From: Selenomonadales bacterium 4137-cl
Lineage (GTDB): Bacteria > Bacillota > Negativicutes > Sporomusales > UBA7701
Assembly (NCBI GenBank): GCA_032334055.1
Contig: JAUOZS010000001.1
Location: 1,586,501-1,650,500 of the forward strand
DNA length: 64,000 nt
Reading direction: 5' to 3'
Below, piece after piece: positions 15,164 through 24,538 of the stretch (within the stretch, counting starts at the first letter, position 1; every line of letters begins with the position of its first letter). Position numbers and translations under genes: made by a program. A model generated the notes under the pieces. That model searched no databases. It was not told the DNA's origin and saw only the letters and a program-made list of their open reading frames with translations.

Positions 15164-16375
15164 ATGAATTTCAACCCGCGGCTTTTAAGGCTTGAAAGCG
15201 AGGATTCGGCCCGGACCGAACTGGCCGGGCTGGGGTGCGACCCGGTCGGGGTTAATATTATGTCCGCGAAGGCGGTATTTAAGATAGTGAGGCTTGATAA
15301 GGTGCCGGCGAAGGCGGCCAATCTGCTGAAGCAGACGTTCCTGGCCAAGGGGGGCGAGGTGGCGCTGGCGCGGGGGACGGCGGATTTGAGCGTGGCGGAG
15401 AGCGATGTGCTGATTTGCGCTACGCTGAAGCAGTACCGCCTGGCGCTGGCGCAGCTTAAGCTGCAGCCGTGGGGGCTGCCGAAGGTGGCGGCGGCGGTGG
15501 AGCGGGCGCTGGCGGCGGAGGAGGCGTTTCCGGCGCGGCGGTATGAGTGGCCGGGGCGCGAGCTGGTGATACGGCCGGGGCGGACGGTGGTGATGGGGAT
15601 TTTGAATGTTACGCCGGATTCGTTTTCGGACGGGGGCCGCTATAATCGGATCGACGCCGCGCTGCGCCACGCGGAGGCGATGGCGGCGGACGGCGCGGAT
15701 GTGATCGATATCGGCGCCGAGTCGACCCGCCCATACGGGGCGACGGAGGTGGACGCGGAGGAGGAGATGGAGCGCCTGCTGCCGGTGGTGGAACGGGTGC
15801 TGGCGGCTTCGCCGCTGCCGGTGTCGGTGGATACGTATAAGGCGTCGGTGGCGGAGGCGGCTCTCAGGCTGGGGGCGCATATTGTGAACGATGTGTGGGG
15901 GCTGCAGCGCGACGCGGCGATGGCAAAGGTGTGCGCGCGGTACGGGGCGCCGGTGGTGGTGATGCACAATCAGGCGGGTACGCAGTATGAGGGGGATGTG
16001 ATGGCGGCGGTGTGCGATTTTCTGCGCCGCAGTGTTGTGCTGGCGGCGGAGGCGGGCGTGGCCGCGGAGAAGGTTATCGTCGACCCCGGGATCGGGTTCG
16101 GGAAGACGCCGATTCATAATTTGCAGGTGTTGAACCGTCTCGACGAGCTGAAGGCGCTGGGCTGTCCGGTGCTGTTGGGGACGTCGCGCAAGCGGTTTAT
16201 CGGCGAGGCGCTGGGCGGGTTGCCGCCGGGCGATCGCGTGGCGGGCACGGCGGCGACGGTGGCGTGCGGGATTATGCGCGGGGCGCAGATCGTGAGGGTG
16301 CACGATGTGAGGGAGATGGCCAGGGTGGCGCGTGTGACGGATGCTATTATGGAGGAGATGATGCCCAATGGGTAA
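15164..16375 (+). CDS. folP: Dihydropteroate synthase
   Basis: FolP condenses p-aminobenzoate with hydroxymethyl-dihydropterin pyrophosphate and is the sulfonamide target. At 403 residues it is longer than the usual 270-290. The catalytic TIM barrel starts near residue 140 with MGILNVTPDSFSDGGRY. It contains DIGAESTRP and, at the end, LLGTSRKRFIG. The first 130 residues or so are an extra N-terminal domain (SARTELAGLGCDPVGVNIM...), a form I associate with clostridial and Negativicute enzymes; its role is unknown. GAGGAGG precedes ATG 15164. folB starts inside its last 8 bases. Confidence 0.95.
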   Translation: MNFNPRLLRLESEDSARTELAGLGCDPVGVNIMSAKAVFKIVRLDKVPAKAANLLKQTFLAKGGEVALARGTADLSVAESDVLICATLKQYRLALAQLKLQPWGLPKVAAAVERALAAEEAFPARRYEWPGRELVIRPGRTVVMGILNVTPDSFSDGGRYNRIDAALRHAEAMAADGADVIDIGAESTRPYGATEVDAEEEMERLLPVVERVLAASPLPVSVDTYKASVAEAALRLGAHIVNDVWGLQRDAAMAKVCARYGAPVVVMHNQAGTQYEGDVMAAVCDFLRRSVVLAAEAGVAAEKVIVDPGIGFGKTPIHNLQVLNRLDELKALGCPVLLGTSRKRFIGEALGGLPPGDRVAGTAATVACGIMRGAQIVRVHDVREMARVARVTDAIMEEMMPNG

Positions 16376-16727
16376 GATTACGCTGCAGAATATGATGTTT
16401 TACGGTTATCACGGGGTGTATGAGCATGAACGGGAGATGGGGCAGCGATTCGCGGTGGACGCGGAGCTGACGATGGATCTGACGAAGGCCGGCGAGACGG
16501 ACGAGTTGGCGGATTCGCTGGATTACGTGGGCGCGTACGAGGATATCCGGGCGGTGGTGGAAAATAACAAGTTCAAGCTGCTGGAGGCTCTGGCCGCGAA
16601 GTTGGCGGAGGTGCTGGTGAAGGGCCCGGTGACGGCGGCGACGGTGCGGGTGCGCAAGCCGGGGGTGACGCTGCCGGGGCATCTGGATTTCGTCCAGGTG
16701 GAGGTGACGCAGGGCAGGCAGCCGTGA
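16368..16727 (+). CDS. folB: Dihydroneopterin aldolase
   Basis: FolB converts dihydroneopterin to 6-hydroxymethyl-dihydropterin and glycolaldehyde. The 119-residue product shows FYGYHGVYEHEREMGQRFAVD (with the conserved Tyr and Glu of the pterin site), LADSLDYVGAYEDIR and VRVRKP near the end. Length is normal. It overlaps folP by eight bases and folK by four, so the three folate enzymes are translationally coupled in pathway order apart from folP coming first. Confidence 0.95.
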   Translation: MGKITLQNMMFYGYHGVYEHEREMGQRFAVDAELTMDLTKAGETDELADSLDYVGAYEDIRAVVENNKFKLLEALAAKLAEVLVKGPVTAATVRVRKPGVTLPGHLDFVQVEVTQGRQP

Positions 16728-17215
16728 TCTGCCTGGGGCTGGGCTCGAATCTGGGCGACCGCGAGGGGAATATCGCCGCGGCTGTGGCTCGCTTGGCCGC
16801 CTGGCCGGGGGTGACGGTGGAACGGGTGTCGTCGCTGTATGAGACGGCGCCGTTGGGGTATACCGACCAGCCGGATTTCCTCAACGCGGTGGCGAGTGTC
16901 AGTACGACGTTGACGCCGCATGAGTTGCTGGCGGCCTGTCTGGCGGTGGAGCGCGCTCTCGGGCGCGAGCGCAAGGTCCGCTGGGGGCCACGGACGGTGG
17001 ATATCGATGTGTTGTTTTATGACGATGTTGTGCTTGAAGCCGCGGAGTTGACGCTGCCGCACCCGCGTTTTCACGAGCGCTGTTTTGTGCTGGTGCCGCT
17101 GGCGGAGATCGCCGGCGAGGCGCCGGTGTACGGCGGGAAAACGGCCGGGGAGTTGGCGGCGGCCTGCGACGACGGCACGGTGAGGTTTTTCGGGAAGCTG
17201 CGCCAGGGAGGCTAG
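16724..17215 (+). CDS. folK: 2-amino-4-hydroxy-6-hydroxymethyldihydropteridine pyrophosphokinase
   Basis: FolK transfers pyrophosphate from ATP to hydroxymethyl-dihydropterin, the step between FolB and FolP. The 163-residue product starts LGLGSNLGDREGNI. It contains YETAPLGYTDQPDFLNAV and RWGPRTVDIDVLFYDD (the metal-binding Asp pair), then LPHPRFHERCFVLVPLAEI. The GTG start overlaps the folB stop in a GTGA junction. No folE or folC is visible nearby. Confidence 0.95.
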   Translation: MICLGLGSNLGDREGNIAAAVARLAAWPGVTVERVSSLYETAPLGYTDQPDFLNAVASVSTTLTPHELLAACLAVERALGRERKVRWGPRTVDIDVLFYDDVVLEAAELTLPHPRFHERCFVLVPLAEIAGEAPVYGGKTAGELAAACDDGTVRFFGKLRQGG

Positions 17216-17219
17216 GGCT

Positions 17220-18356
17220 GTGGGAGAAGAGCGGCGCAAGGTGTTGTTCATCAGCGCGCCCGTGGGGGCCGGCCATGTGCGGGCGGCCCAGGCGGTGGGG
17301 GCGGCTTTGCGCCGTCTGGCGCCCGGAGTGGCGACCGAGTTCGCGAATGTGTTCGATTTCTTCAGCCCGCGGCTGGGGAAGGCGATTCTCGCAGGTTATT
17401 TGAAGGTGCTGGATGTTTTTCCGCAGGCGTACGGGGCGGCTTACGGCTGGGGCAACAGCAGCCGCCTGGCGTTGGCCGGGCGGGCGGCGGTGAGCGGGTT
17501 TCTGGCGGGGCGGATGGAAAGGTATATCGCGGTTTCGCGGCCGGATGTGGTCGTCGTGAGCCACGCTACGCCGGCCGGTCTGGTGGCGCATTTGGCGGCG
17601 CGGGGCCGCCTGGCGGCGCCGACGGTGGCGGTGGTGACCGATTTCGTGGTCCATCGCTTATGGGTGTATCCGGAGTTAGGCATGTATTGCGTGGCGCATG
17701 AAGGGCTGCGTGATTATCTCGCCGCCGCCGGTGTGCCGCGGGAGCGCAGCGCGGTGACCGGCATCCCGGTGGACGGGCGGTTCGCCGCGCCGCTGGGTAA
17801 AAGGGAGGCGCGGGCGGCTCTGGGGCTGCGCGAGGATGCGCCGGTGGTGCTGATCATGGGCGGCGGCGCCGGGGTGCTGCCGATGGCGGAGATTGTCGCG
17901 GGGCTGGAGGCGCTGGCGCGGCCGCTGCAGTTGGTGGCTGTGGCCGGCCGGAACGAGGCGCTGAGGCGACGGCTGACGGCTGAGGCCGGCAGGTTGAAGT
18001 TTTGCACGTTAGAGGCACTGGGGTTTGTGGATAACGTCGATGTGCTGATGGCGGCGGCCGATCTGCTGGTGTCGAAGCCGGGCGGGCTGACGGCGGCCGA
18101 GGCGCTGGCCAGGGGTCTGCCGCTGCTGATTTTCCGCCCGATACCGGGGCAGGAGGATGCGAACACCGCTTTCCTGACCGCGCATGGCGCGGCGGTGAGG
18201 GTGGAATCTGCGGGTGAACTTGCGGCCCTGGCGGGCGGTATGCTTGCGGAGCGAGCGGCTGGGCTCGAAGCGTTGAGTTCGGCCGCTCTGGACCTGGGGC
18301 GGCCTGGGGCGGCGGAGGCGGTAGGACGTTTGATTCTCGACCGGTTGGTCAAATAG
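17220..18356 (+). CDS. GT28-type glycosyltransferase (MGDG synthase/UgtP family)
   Basis: A 378-residue protein. The N-terminal half matches the monogalactosyldiacylglycerol-synthase-type acceptor domain (ISAPVGAGHVRAAQAVGAAL, then VVSHATPAGLVAHL and VTDFVVHRLWVYPEL). The C-terminal half is a GT28 nucleotide-sugar domain (VVLIMGGGAG, LGFVDNVDVLMAAADLLVSKPGGLTAAEAL). Such enzymes glycosylate diacylglycerol or related lipids at the cytoplasmic face. The exact donor and acceptor cannot be told from sequence. It begins four bases after folK, so it is in the folate operon, though the link is probably only positional. Confidence 0.85.
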   Translation: MGEERRKVLFISAPVGAGHVRAAQAVGAALRRLAPGVATEFANVFDFFSPRLGKAILAGYLKVLDVFPQAYGAAYGWGNSSRLALAGRAAVSGFLAGRMERYIAVSRPDVVVVSHATPAGLVAHLAARGRLAAPTVAVVTDFVVHRLWVYPELGMYCVAHEGLRDYLAAAGVPRERSAVTGIPVDGRFAAPLGKREARAALGLREDAPVVLIMGGGAGVLPMAEIVAGLEALARPLQLVAVAGRNEALRRRLTAEAGRLKFCTLEALGFVDNVDVLMAAADLLVSKPGGLTAAEALARGLPLLIFRPIPGQEDANTAFLTAHGAAVRVESAGELAALAGGMLAERAAGLEALSSAALDLGRPGAAEAVGRLILDRLVK

Positions 18357-18360
18357 AGCC

Positions 18361-18389
18361 TTGACTGATAATTTTTTCCTGGTTATAAT
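18361..18389 (+). promoter_or_regulatory. Sigma-A promoter for dprA-topA-trmFO
   Basis: TTGACT (18361-18366), 17-base spacer, TATAAT (18384-18389): one of the best housekeeping promoters in the window, 35 bases before the dprA start. Confidence 0.85.
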
Positions 18390-18424
18390 TAGGCCAATGT
18401 ATTTTATGTGCGGAGGAGCGGGTT

Positions 18425-19519
18425 GTGGAGAGGTATTATCAGGCGGCGTTGACCATGGTTCCCGGTCTGGGCAACTCCCGGCTCAATTCGCTGGTCGCCT
18501 TTTTCGGTAGCGCCCGACAGGCCTGGATGGCTTCGCGGCGCGATTTGTTTTTGTGCGGCTGCCTCGACGAGACGATCGGTAATAATATACTTGCCCAGCG
18601 GGAAAAGATAGATATACACAAAATGGCTGCGGCCTGGGAGCAGAAGGGGATCGGCGTGGTGTGCGCCGCCGACGCCGCTTTTCCGGACAGGCTGCGGCGG
18701 ATTTTCGACCCGCCGCAGGTGCTGTATTACCGCGGCCGCCTGCCGGTGGACGAGCTTTTGATCGCTGTTGTCGGCGCCCGCCGGGCGTCGGCTTACGGCC
18801 GGAACGCGGCTTTGTCGCTGGCGGCCGGTCTGGCGGCGGCGGGCGCGGGGGTGGTGAGCGGCGCCGCCCGCGGCGTGGACAGCGCGGCCCACGAAGGGGC
18901 GCTCTCGGCCGGCGGTTACACGGTGGCGGTGCTGGGCTGCGGGGTGGATGTGGTCTACCCGCCGGAGAACGGCCGGCTGCTGGCGCGGATCGCCGAGCAG
19001 GGGGCGATCGTGTCCGAGTATTGGCCGGGGACCGACCCGCTGCCGCACCATTTCCCGGTGCGTAACCGGATAATAAGCGGGCTGGCCCGCGGCGTCGCGG
19101 TCGTGGAGGCCGCCGAGAAGAGCGGGTCGCTGATTACGGCCGACTGGGCGCTGGAGCAGGGACGCGACGTGTTCGCCGTGCCTGGCAGTATCTTTTCCGC
19201 CACCAGCGCGGGCGCCAATAAGCTTATCAAGCAGGGCGCCAAGCCGGTGACGGCGGCGGCGGATATCCTGGAGGAGTACGGTCTGACCCGCGCGGCCGAC
19301 GGCAGGCCTGGCCGGCCGGAGCCAGCCGGGGACGAGGGGCGGGTTTGGGCCGCCCTGAGCTGCGATACGCCGCTGACTGTGGATGAATTGATCATGAGGG
19401 TCGGTTTGCCGGCCCCGGTTGTTACATATATATTATTGCAGCTCGTGCTGAAGGATCTGGCAGCCGAGTTCGGCGGGCAACGCTATGTCCGCCTGCCTGG
19501 GAGGGAATCGGGTGAGTAA
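18425..19519 (+). CDS. dprA: DNA-processing protein DprA
   Basis: DprA protects incoming single-stranded DNA and loads RecA during transformation. The 364-residue product has an N-terminal helix-hairpin-helix-like region (MVPGLGNSRLNSLVAFFG). The central Rossmann-like domain carries VVGARRASAYGRNAA, VSGAARGVDSAAHEGAL and LGCGVDVVYPPEN. A C-terminal winged-helix domain follows from about residue 300. GTG 18425 follows GCGGAGGAGCGGG. It overlaps topA by eight bases. With comM nearby, the cell may be or have been transformable, but the DNA uptake genes are not in this window. Confidence 0.94.
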   Translation: MERYYQAALTMVPGLGNSRLNSLVAFFGSARQAWMASRRDLFLCGCLDETIGNNILAQREKIDIHKMAAAWEQKGIGVVCAADAAFPDRLRRIFDPPQVLYYRGRLPVDELLIAVVGARRASAYGRNAALSLAAGLAAAGAGVVSGAARGVDSAAHEGALSAGGYTVAVLGCGVDVVYPPENGRLLARIAEQGAIVSEYWPGTDPLPHHFPVRNRIISGLARGVAVVEAAEKSGSLITADWALEQGRDVFAVPGSIFSATSAGANKLIKQGAKPVTAAADILEEYGLTRAADGRPGRPEPAGDEGRVWAALSCDTPLTVDELIMRVGLPAPVVTYILLQLVLKDLAAEFGGQRYVRLPGRESGE

Positions 19520-21668
19520 AGCGCTGGTCGTGGTCGAGTCGCCGGCAAAAGCGAAAACGATCGAGAAGTTTCTTGGCAAGAATTACACTGTAAGGGCGTC
19601 GATGGGGCATCTCCGTGATCTGCCCAAGAGCCAGTTCGGCGTCGATATCGAGCATGATTTCGCCCCCAAGTACATCAACATCCGCGGCAAGGGCGACCTG
19701 ATCAAGAACCTGAAGGATGAGGCCAAAAAGGCGGGCGTCGTTTATCTGGCAACCGACCCTGACCGCGAAGGCGAGGCCATCGCCTGGCACCTGGCTCACT
19801 TGCTCGGCATCGGCGAGGATAAAGCCTGCCGGATCGAGTTCAACGAGATTACCAAGCCTGCCATCCAGAAGGCGGTGAAGCATCCGCGCCCGATCGACCT
19901 TTCGCGGGTCGACGCCCAGCAGGCCCGGCGTATTCTCGACCGCATTGTGGGCTATAAGCTGAGCCCGCTGCTGTGGCGCAAGGTGCGCAAGGGTCTGAGC
20001 GCCGGCCGGGTGCAGTCGGTGGCGGTGCGCCTAATCTGCGACCGCGAGCGGGAGATCCAGGCGTTCGTGTCGGAAGAGTACTGGACGGTGACCGCGAAGC
20101 TGCGCGCCAAGCCGAAGGGCGGTCTGTTCGACGCCGAGCTGGTGGCGGTGGACGGCAAGAAGCCGGAGATCGGCAGCGAGGCTGAGGCCGGGAAGATAAC
20201 CGGGGAGCTGGAGAAGGCGGATTACCGCGTCCGCGAGGTTAAGAAAAGGGAGCGCCGCCGCAATCCGTCGCCGCCGTTCATCACCAGCAGCCTGCAGCAG
20301 GATGCGTCCCGCCGCCTGGGGTTCACGGCCCGCAAGACGATGCTGCTCGCCCAGCAGCTGTACGAAGGCATCGATGTGGCCGGGGTCGGCCCGGTCGGCC
20401 TTGTGACGTATATCCGCACCGATTCGACGCGGGTGGCGACCTCGGCCCAGGAGGAGGCGAGGAGCTATGTCGCCGCCCGGCACGGGAGCGAGTATCTGCC
20501 CGAAAGGCCGCCGGTCTACAGCACCAAGAAGAACGCCCAGGACGCCCATGAGGCGATCAGGCCCACCAGTCTCGAACTCACGCCGGACGCTGTGCAGCGC
20601 AGTCTCAGCCGCGATCAGCTCCGCCTTTACACTTTGATCTGGGAGCGGTTTGTCGCCAGCCAGATGGCGCCGGCCGTGTACGACACGCTGACGGTGGAGA
20701 TCGCCGCCGGCCGCTTCGGGTTGCGGGCCACCGGCTCGGTCCTGAAGTTTCCGGGTTATCTGGCCGTTTACGGCGATAGCCGCGAGGAGGCGGAGAAGGA
20801 CGCCCTGCTGCCTGAGGTGGCGGAGGGACAGGAACTCAAGCTGCAGAAGCTGCTGCCCAAGCAGCATTTCACCGAGCCGCCGCCGCGTTATACCGAGGCG
20901 TCGCTGGTGAAGGTGCTGGAGGAGAAGGGCATCGGCCGGCCGAGCACTTACGCGCCGATCATCGAGACCATCCAGGAGCGGGGCTATGTGCTGAAAGCCG
21001 AGAAGAAGTTTCAGCCGACCGACCTGGGGTTCGTGGTCGTCGATCTCTTGAAGGAGCATTTCCCCGATATCGTGGATGTGGATTTCACCGCCGATATGGA
21101 GGACCGCCTGGACGGCATCGCCGACGAGAAGGTGTCGCGAGCGAAGGTGCTGAAGGATTTTTACGATCCGTTCGCCGCCACGCTTACGAGCGCCGACGAG
21201 AAGATCGGCAATGTGGAGCTGCCGGTGGAGGTTTCGGATGTCCCGTGCCCCAACTGCGGCCGCATGTTGGTCGTGAAGCACGGCCGGTTCGGCAATTTCC
21301 TCGCCTGCCCCGGCTTTCCGGAATGCCGGACGACCAAGCCGATCCTCAAGGATACGGGGGTCAAATGCCCGCTTTGCGAGGGGGCGGTGGTGGAGCGCCG
21401 CACCAAGCGGGGCAAGGTGTTTTTCGGTTGCGCCAATTATCCCGAATGCCAGTTCACCACCTGGGACACGCCGCTCAAGGAAACGTGCGAGACCTGCGGT
21501 TCGTTCAAGGTGCGGCACAATTTCCGCCAGGGGCGGTTTACGGTCATGTGCGGCAATGCCAACTGTCCGACCCGCGCGAAGGAGGCGGAAGCGGCGGCCG
21601 CGACCAAACGGCCGGCTAAGCCGCGCCGGACGAGCGCCAAACGGAAAGCGGGCGGCAAACGTGGCTAA
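19512..21668 (+). CDS. topA: DNA topoisomerase I
   Basis: TopA relaxes negative supercoils through a transient 5'-phosphotyrosine. The 718-residue product begins with the Toprim domain ([19 protein letters not shown]; acidic [13 protein letters not shown]). The active-site tyrosine is in TYIRTDSTR (Tyr300). Three four-cysteine zinc ribbons end the protein (CPNC...CPGFPEC, CPLC...CANYPEC, CETC...CGNANC), followed by a Lys/Arg-rich tail. GGGAGGG at 19499-19505 sets GTG 19512 inside the dprA end. trmFO starts eight bases before its stop. Confidence 0.97.
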   Translation: MSKALVVVESPAKAKTIEKFLGKNYTVRASMGHLRDLPKSQFGVDIEHDFAPKYINIRGKGDLIKNLKDEAKKAGVVYLATDPDREGEAIAWHLAHLLGIGEDKACRIEFNEITKPAIQKAVKHPRPIDLSRVDAQQARRILDRIVGYKLSPLLWRKVRKGLSAGRVQSVAVRLICDREREIQAFVSEEYWTVTAKLRAKPKGGLFDAELVAVDGKKPEIGSEAEAGKITGELEKADYRVREVKKRERRRNPSPPFITSSLQQDASRRLGFTARKTMLLAQQLYEGIDVAGVGPVGLVTYIRTDSTRVATSAQEEARSYVAARHGSEYLPERPPVYSTKKNAQDAHEAIRPTSLELTPDAVQRSLSRDQLRLYTLIWERFVASQMAPAVYDTLTVEIAAGRFGLRATGSVLKFPGYLAVYGDSREEAEKDALLPEVAEGQELKLQKLLPKQHFTEPPPRYTEASLVKVLEEKGIGRPSTYAPIIETIQERGYVLKAEKKFQPTDLGFVVVDLLKEHFPDIVDVDFTADMEDRLDGIADEKVSRAKVLKDFYDPFAATLTSADEKIGNVELPVEVSDVPCPNCGRMLVVKHGRFGNFLACPGFPECRTTKPILKDTGVKCPLCEGAVVERRTKRGKVFFGCANYPECQFTTWDTPLKETCETCGSFKVRHNFRQGRFTVMCGNANCPTRAKEAEAAAATKRPAKPRRTSAKRKAGGKRG

Positions 21669-22971
21669 GGCGGTTGTTATCGGCGCAGGACTGGCCGGCA
21701 GCGAGGCCGCCTGGCAGATCGCCGCGGCGGGTGTGGATGTCGAGCTGTACGAGATGCGCCCGAAGGTGATGAGCCCGGCCCACCGCGGCGGCCTGTTCGC
21801 CGAACTGGTGTGCAGCAATTCGCTCCGGGCGGCGGCGATCGAGAATGCCGTCGGCCTGCTCAAGGAAGAGATGCGTCAGCTCGATTCGCTGATAATAAGG
21901 GCCGCCGACGCCTGCCGCGTCCCCGCGGGCGGGGCCCTGGCCGTGGACCGGGACGCTTTCAGCGCTTTCGTTACCAGGGCGCTGGCCGATCACCCGCGGG
22001 TGCGGGTGGTGACCGAGGAGGCTACCGATCTGCCGGCGGAAAGGCCGTTGGTGGTCGCCAGCGGGCCGCTGACCTCGCCGGCTCTGGCGGGGGCGATCGG
22101 CGGGCTGACCGGCGAGGAGTATCTGTATTTTTACGACGCGGCCGCGCCGATCGTGAGCGGCGATTCGCTCGATATGGACGTGATTTTCCGCGCATCCCGC
22201 TACGGGAAAGGCGACGACGATTATCTGAACTGCCCGCTCACGAAGGAAGATTACGAGCGGTTCTGGCACGAGCTCACGAGCGCCGCGACTGCGCCGGTGA
22301 AGGAGTTTGAGAAGACGGTGTTTTTCGAGGGCTGCATGCCGGTGGAGGCGATGGCGGCCCGCGGCATAGACACGCTACGCTTCGGGCCGCTGAAGCCGGT
22401 GGGGCTGCGCGACCCAAGGACGGGCGCGCTGCCTTACGCCGTCGTCCAGCTCCGCCAGGACAACGCCGCCGCCACGCTTTTCAATATGGTGGGGTTCCAG
22501 ACCCACCTCAAGTGGCCGGAGCAGGAGCGGGTGTTCCGGATGATTCCCGGCCTCGGGCGGGCCGAGTTCGTGAGGTTCGGGGTGATGCACCGCAACACTT
22601 ACCTGAATTCGCCCCGCATCCTTGCGCCGACGCTGGCGATGAGGAACGAGCCCGGCCTGTTTTTCGCCGGCCAGATCACTGGGGTGGAGGGGTATGTAGA
22701 ATCGGCCGCCGCCGGTCTCGTGGCCGGCGTCAACGCCGCCCGGCTGGCGAAGGGGCTTGAGCCGGTCGTATTCCCGGCCGCGACTGCCCACGGGGCTTTG
22801 TGCCATTATATCACCACCGCCGATCCGGCCAATTTTCAGCCGATGAATGTGAATTTCGGCCTGCTGCCGCCCCTGGAGGCGCGCATCCGCGACAAGAAGG
22901 AGAAGAATCGGCGGATCGCCGAACGGGCTTTGCGGGAATTGCGTGAATTTATTGGAATAGTCGGAAAATAA
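21661..22971 (+). CDS. trmFO: Methylenetetrahydrofolate-tRNA-(uracil-5-)-methyltransferase TrmFO
   Basis: TrmFO makes m5U54 in the tRNA T-loop using FAD and methylenetetrahydrofolate. The 436-residue product begins [19 protein letters not shown], the FAD-binding Rossmann motif. It contains LVCSNSLR with the catalytic cysteine region, [15 protein letters not shown] and [17 protein letters not shown]. The GTG start lies within the last codons of topA. It depends on folate made by the genes a few kilobases upstream. Order topA-trmFO-xerC-hslV is standard for Firmicutes. Confidence 0.96.
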   Translation: MAKAVVIGAGLAGSEAAWQIAAAGVDVELYEMRPKVMSPAHRGGLFAELVCSNSLRAAAIENAVGLLKEEMRQLDSLIIRAADACRVPAGGALAVDRDAFSAFVTRALADHPRVRVVTEEATDLPAERPLVVASGPLTSPALAGAIGGLTGEEYLYFYDAAAPIVSGDSLDMDVIFRASRYGKGDDDYLNCPLTKEDYERFWHELTSAATAPVKEFEKTVFFEGCMPVEAMAARGIDTLRFGPLKPVGLRDPRTGALPYAVVQLRQDNAAATLFNMVGFQTHLKWPEQERVFRMIPGLGRAEFVRFGVMHRNTYLNSPRILAPTLAMRNEPGLFFAGQITGVEGYVESAAAGLVAGVNAARLAKGLEPVVFPAATAHGALCHYITTADPANFQPMNVNFGLLPPLEARIRDKKEKNRRIAERALRELREFIGIVGK

Positions 22972-22984
22972 TTTTCAAAAAAAC
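22970..22984 (+). promoter_or_regulatory. CodY-box-like sequence before xerC-hslVU-codY
   Basis: AATTTTCAAAAAAAC differs from the CodY consensus AATTTTCWGAAAATT at three positions, beginning inside the trmFO stop codon. A 13-base palindrome GAAAAT-A-ATTTTC (22964-22976) overlaps it. Autoregulation by CodY is possible. The region 22985-23065 is AT-rich, with a TATAAA at 23023 but no good -35. Confidence 0.35.
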
Positions 22985-23074
22985 TTGCCGCATTATTGCA
23001 TAATTCAGACTAGTGTGCTACTATAAATTAGTGATTTTTCTTTTGCGGAAAATCGACAATTAAGCGTGGTAACT

Positions 23075-23980
23075 ATGGAAACAGCAACTTGCTACCTTTC
23101 GGATTTCTTTCGTTATCTCAAGGTGCAGAAGAATGCCTCGCCCCATACTGTAACGAATTACCGGGCAGATCTCGACCATTTTCTCGCTTTCGCCGCCGCT
23201 AAGCTGGGTATGGACGAAGTTCCGCTGGCCGCTGTCACGCCGATTCTGATACGGGCTTATCTCGCCAACCTCAAGGATGAGGACTACGCACGGCGCACCA
23301 TTGCCCGCAAGATGGCTGCACTGCGGTCCTTTTTTCGTCATTTGTGCCGTGAGGCGGTTTTGGCGGAAAACCCGTTCAGCGCGGTGCGGACGCCAAAGCT
23401 GGAGAAGCGGCTGCCTAGCTTCCTCGATCCGGGGGAGATGACCGCTCTGCTGGAGCTGCCGGACAAAAGCAGCCTCGGGCGGCGCGACGCCGCCATCCTG
23501 GAGCTGTTGTACGCTACCGGGATGCGGGTCAGCGAGCTGGCCGGCCTGGCGGTGCGGGACGTCGACCTGGACAGCGGCTATGCGCTGGTGTACGGCAAGG
23601 GGGCGAAGGAGCGGGTGGTGCCGGTGGGCCGCAAGGCTGTGGCCGCCGTGAAGCTGTACCTGGATCTGGCCCGGCCGCGGCTGGTGCCGGCGGGGGAAGA
23701 CCATCAGACACTGTTCGTCAATAAGCGCGGCGGCCCGCTCACTGATCGCAGCGTGCGCCGCGTTGTCGATAAATATGTGGAGGCGCTGGCGATAACCAAG
23801 CATGTAAGCCCTCACACCATCCGCCATACTTTCGCGACTCATCTTTTGAATAACGGCGCCGACCTCCGCTCGGTCCAGGAGCTGCTGGGCCATGTGAATT
23901 TATCGACGACCCAGCTTTACACCCACGTCACCAAGGAGCGGATCAAGTCCGTGTATTCGCAGGCGCATCCGCGCGCATAG
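23075..23980 (+). CDS. xerC: Tyrosine recombinase XerC (CodV)
   Basis: XerC with XerD resolves chromosome dimers at dif. The product (301 residues from ATG 23075) has an N-terminal SAM-like core-binding domain and the catalytic domain. Visible are the first Arg in [37 protein letters not shown] (His, Arg, His) and the nucleophile Tyr in TQLYTHV. GTG 23066 in frame is an alternative start; neither has a clear ribosome binding site. In Bacillus the homologue codV likewise heads the operon with the HslVU protease and CodY. Confidence 0.92.
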   Translation: METATCYLSDFFRYLKVQKNASPHTVTNYRADLDHFLAFAAAKLGMDEVPLAAVTPILIRAYLANLKDEDYARRTIARKMAALRSFFRHLCREAVLAENPFSAVRTPKLEKRLPSFLDPGEMTALLELPDKSSLGRRDAAILELLYATGMRVSELAGLAVRDVDLDSGYALVYGKGAKERVVPVGRKAVAAVKLYLDLARPRLVPAGEDHQTLFVNKRGGPLTDRSVRRVVDKYVEALAITKHVSPHTIRHTFATHLLNNGADLRSVQELLGHVNLSTTQLYTHVTKERIKSVYSQAHPRA

Positions 23981-23991
23981 GAGGAATGCCA

Positions 23992-24522
23992 GTGTTTCAT
24001 GCCACGACTATCGTAGCCGTTCGCCTGAACGGCAAGACGGCGATCGCCGGCGACGGCCAGGTCACTTTCGGGCAGAATACCGTCATGAAGCACAATGCCA
24101 AGAAGGTCCGCCGCCTGTATCATGGCAAGGTGGTGGCGGGGTTCGCCGGCTCGGTGGCGGACGCCTTTACGCTGTTCGCCAAGTTCGAGCAGAAGCTTGA
24201 GGAGTATAACGGCAATATGATGAGAGCGGCGGTCGAGCTTGCCAAGGAGTGGCGCCTGGACCGCGTGCTGCGCCGGCTGGAGGCGCTGCTGATCGTCGCC
24301 GATGCCGATAATATGCTGATTATTTCCGGTAATGGCGAGGTGATCGAGCCTGACGACGGCGTGACGGCCATCGGATCGGGGGGACCTTACGCGCTGGCCG
24401 CGGCCCGCGCCCTGGCGGCCCATTCGTCGCTGACGGCGCCCGAGATCGCCCGTGAGGCGCTCACCATCGCCGCCGATATCTGCGTTTATACCAATAATCA
24501 TATAACTGTGGAAGAATTGTAG
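23992..24522 (+). CDS. hslV: ATP-dependent protease subunit HslV (ClpQ)
   Basis: HslV is the double-ring peptidase that works with the HslU unfoldase. The sequence starts [11 protein letters not shown], so exposing the catalytic threonine of the TTIVAV segment requires removing a short propeptide. It shows the [22 protein letters not shown] and [15 protein letters not shown] motifs. AGGAGG at 23979-23984 is only one base from ATG 23986 but seven from GTG 23992, so I take GTG 23992 (176 residues). Otherwise a standard member. Confidence 0.95.
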   Translation: MFHATTIVAVRLNGKTAIAGDGQVTFGQNTVMKHNAKKVRRLYHGKVVAGFAGSVADAFTLFAKFEQKLEEYNGNMMRAAVELAKEWRLDRVLRRLEALLIVADADNMLIISGNGEVIEPDDGVTAIGSGGPYALAAARALAAHSSLTAPEIAREALTIAADICVYTNNHITVEEL

Positions 24523-24538
24523 CGAAGGGGGGAATATC

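Noticed and set aside
14505..15167. Forward open frame opposite pncB
   Set aside because: Gly/Val/Asp-rich product typical of an antisense frame; pncB has clear family motifs.
20031..21863. Long reverse-strand open frame of about 610 codons opposite topA
   Set aside because: It mirrors the topA coding strand; GC-rich third positions suppress stop codons on the opposite strand. No start signal or recognisable product, while topA is unambiguous.
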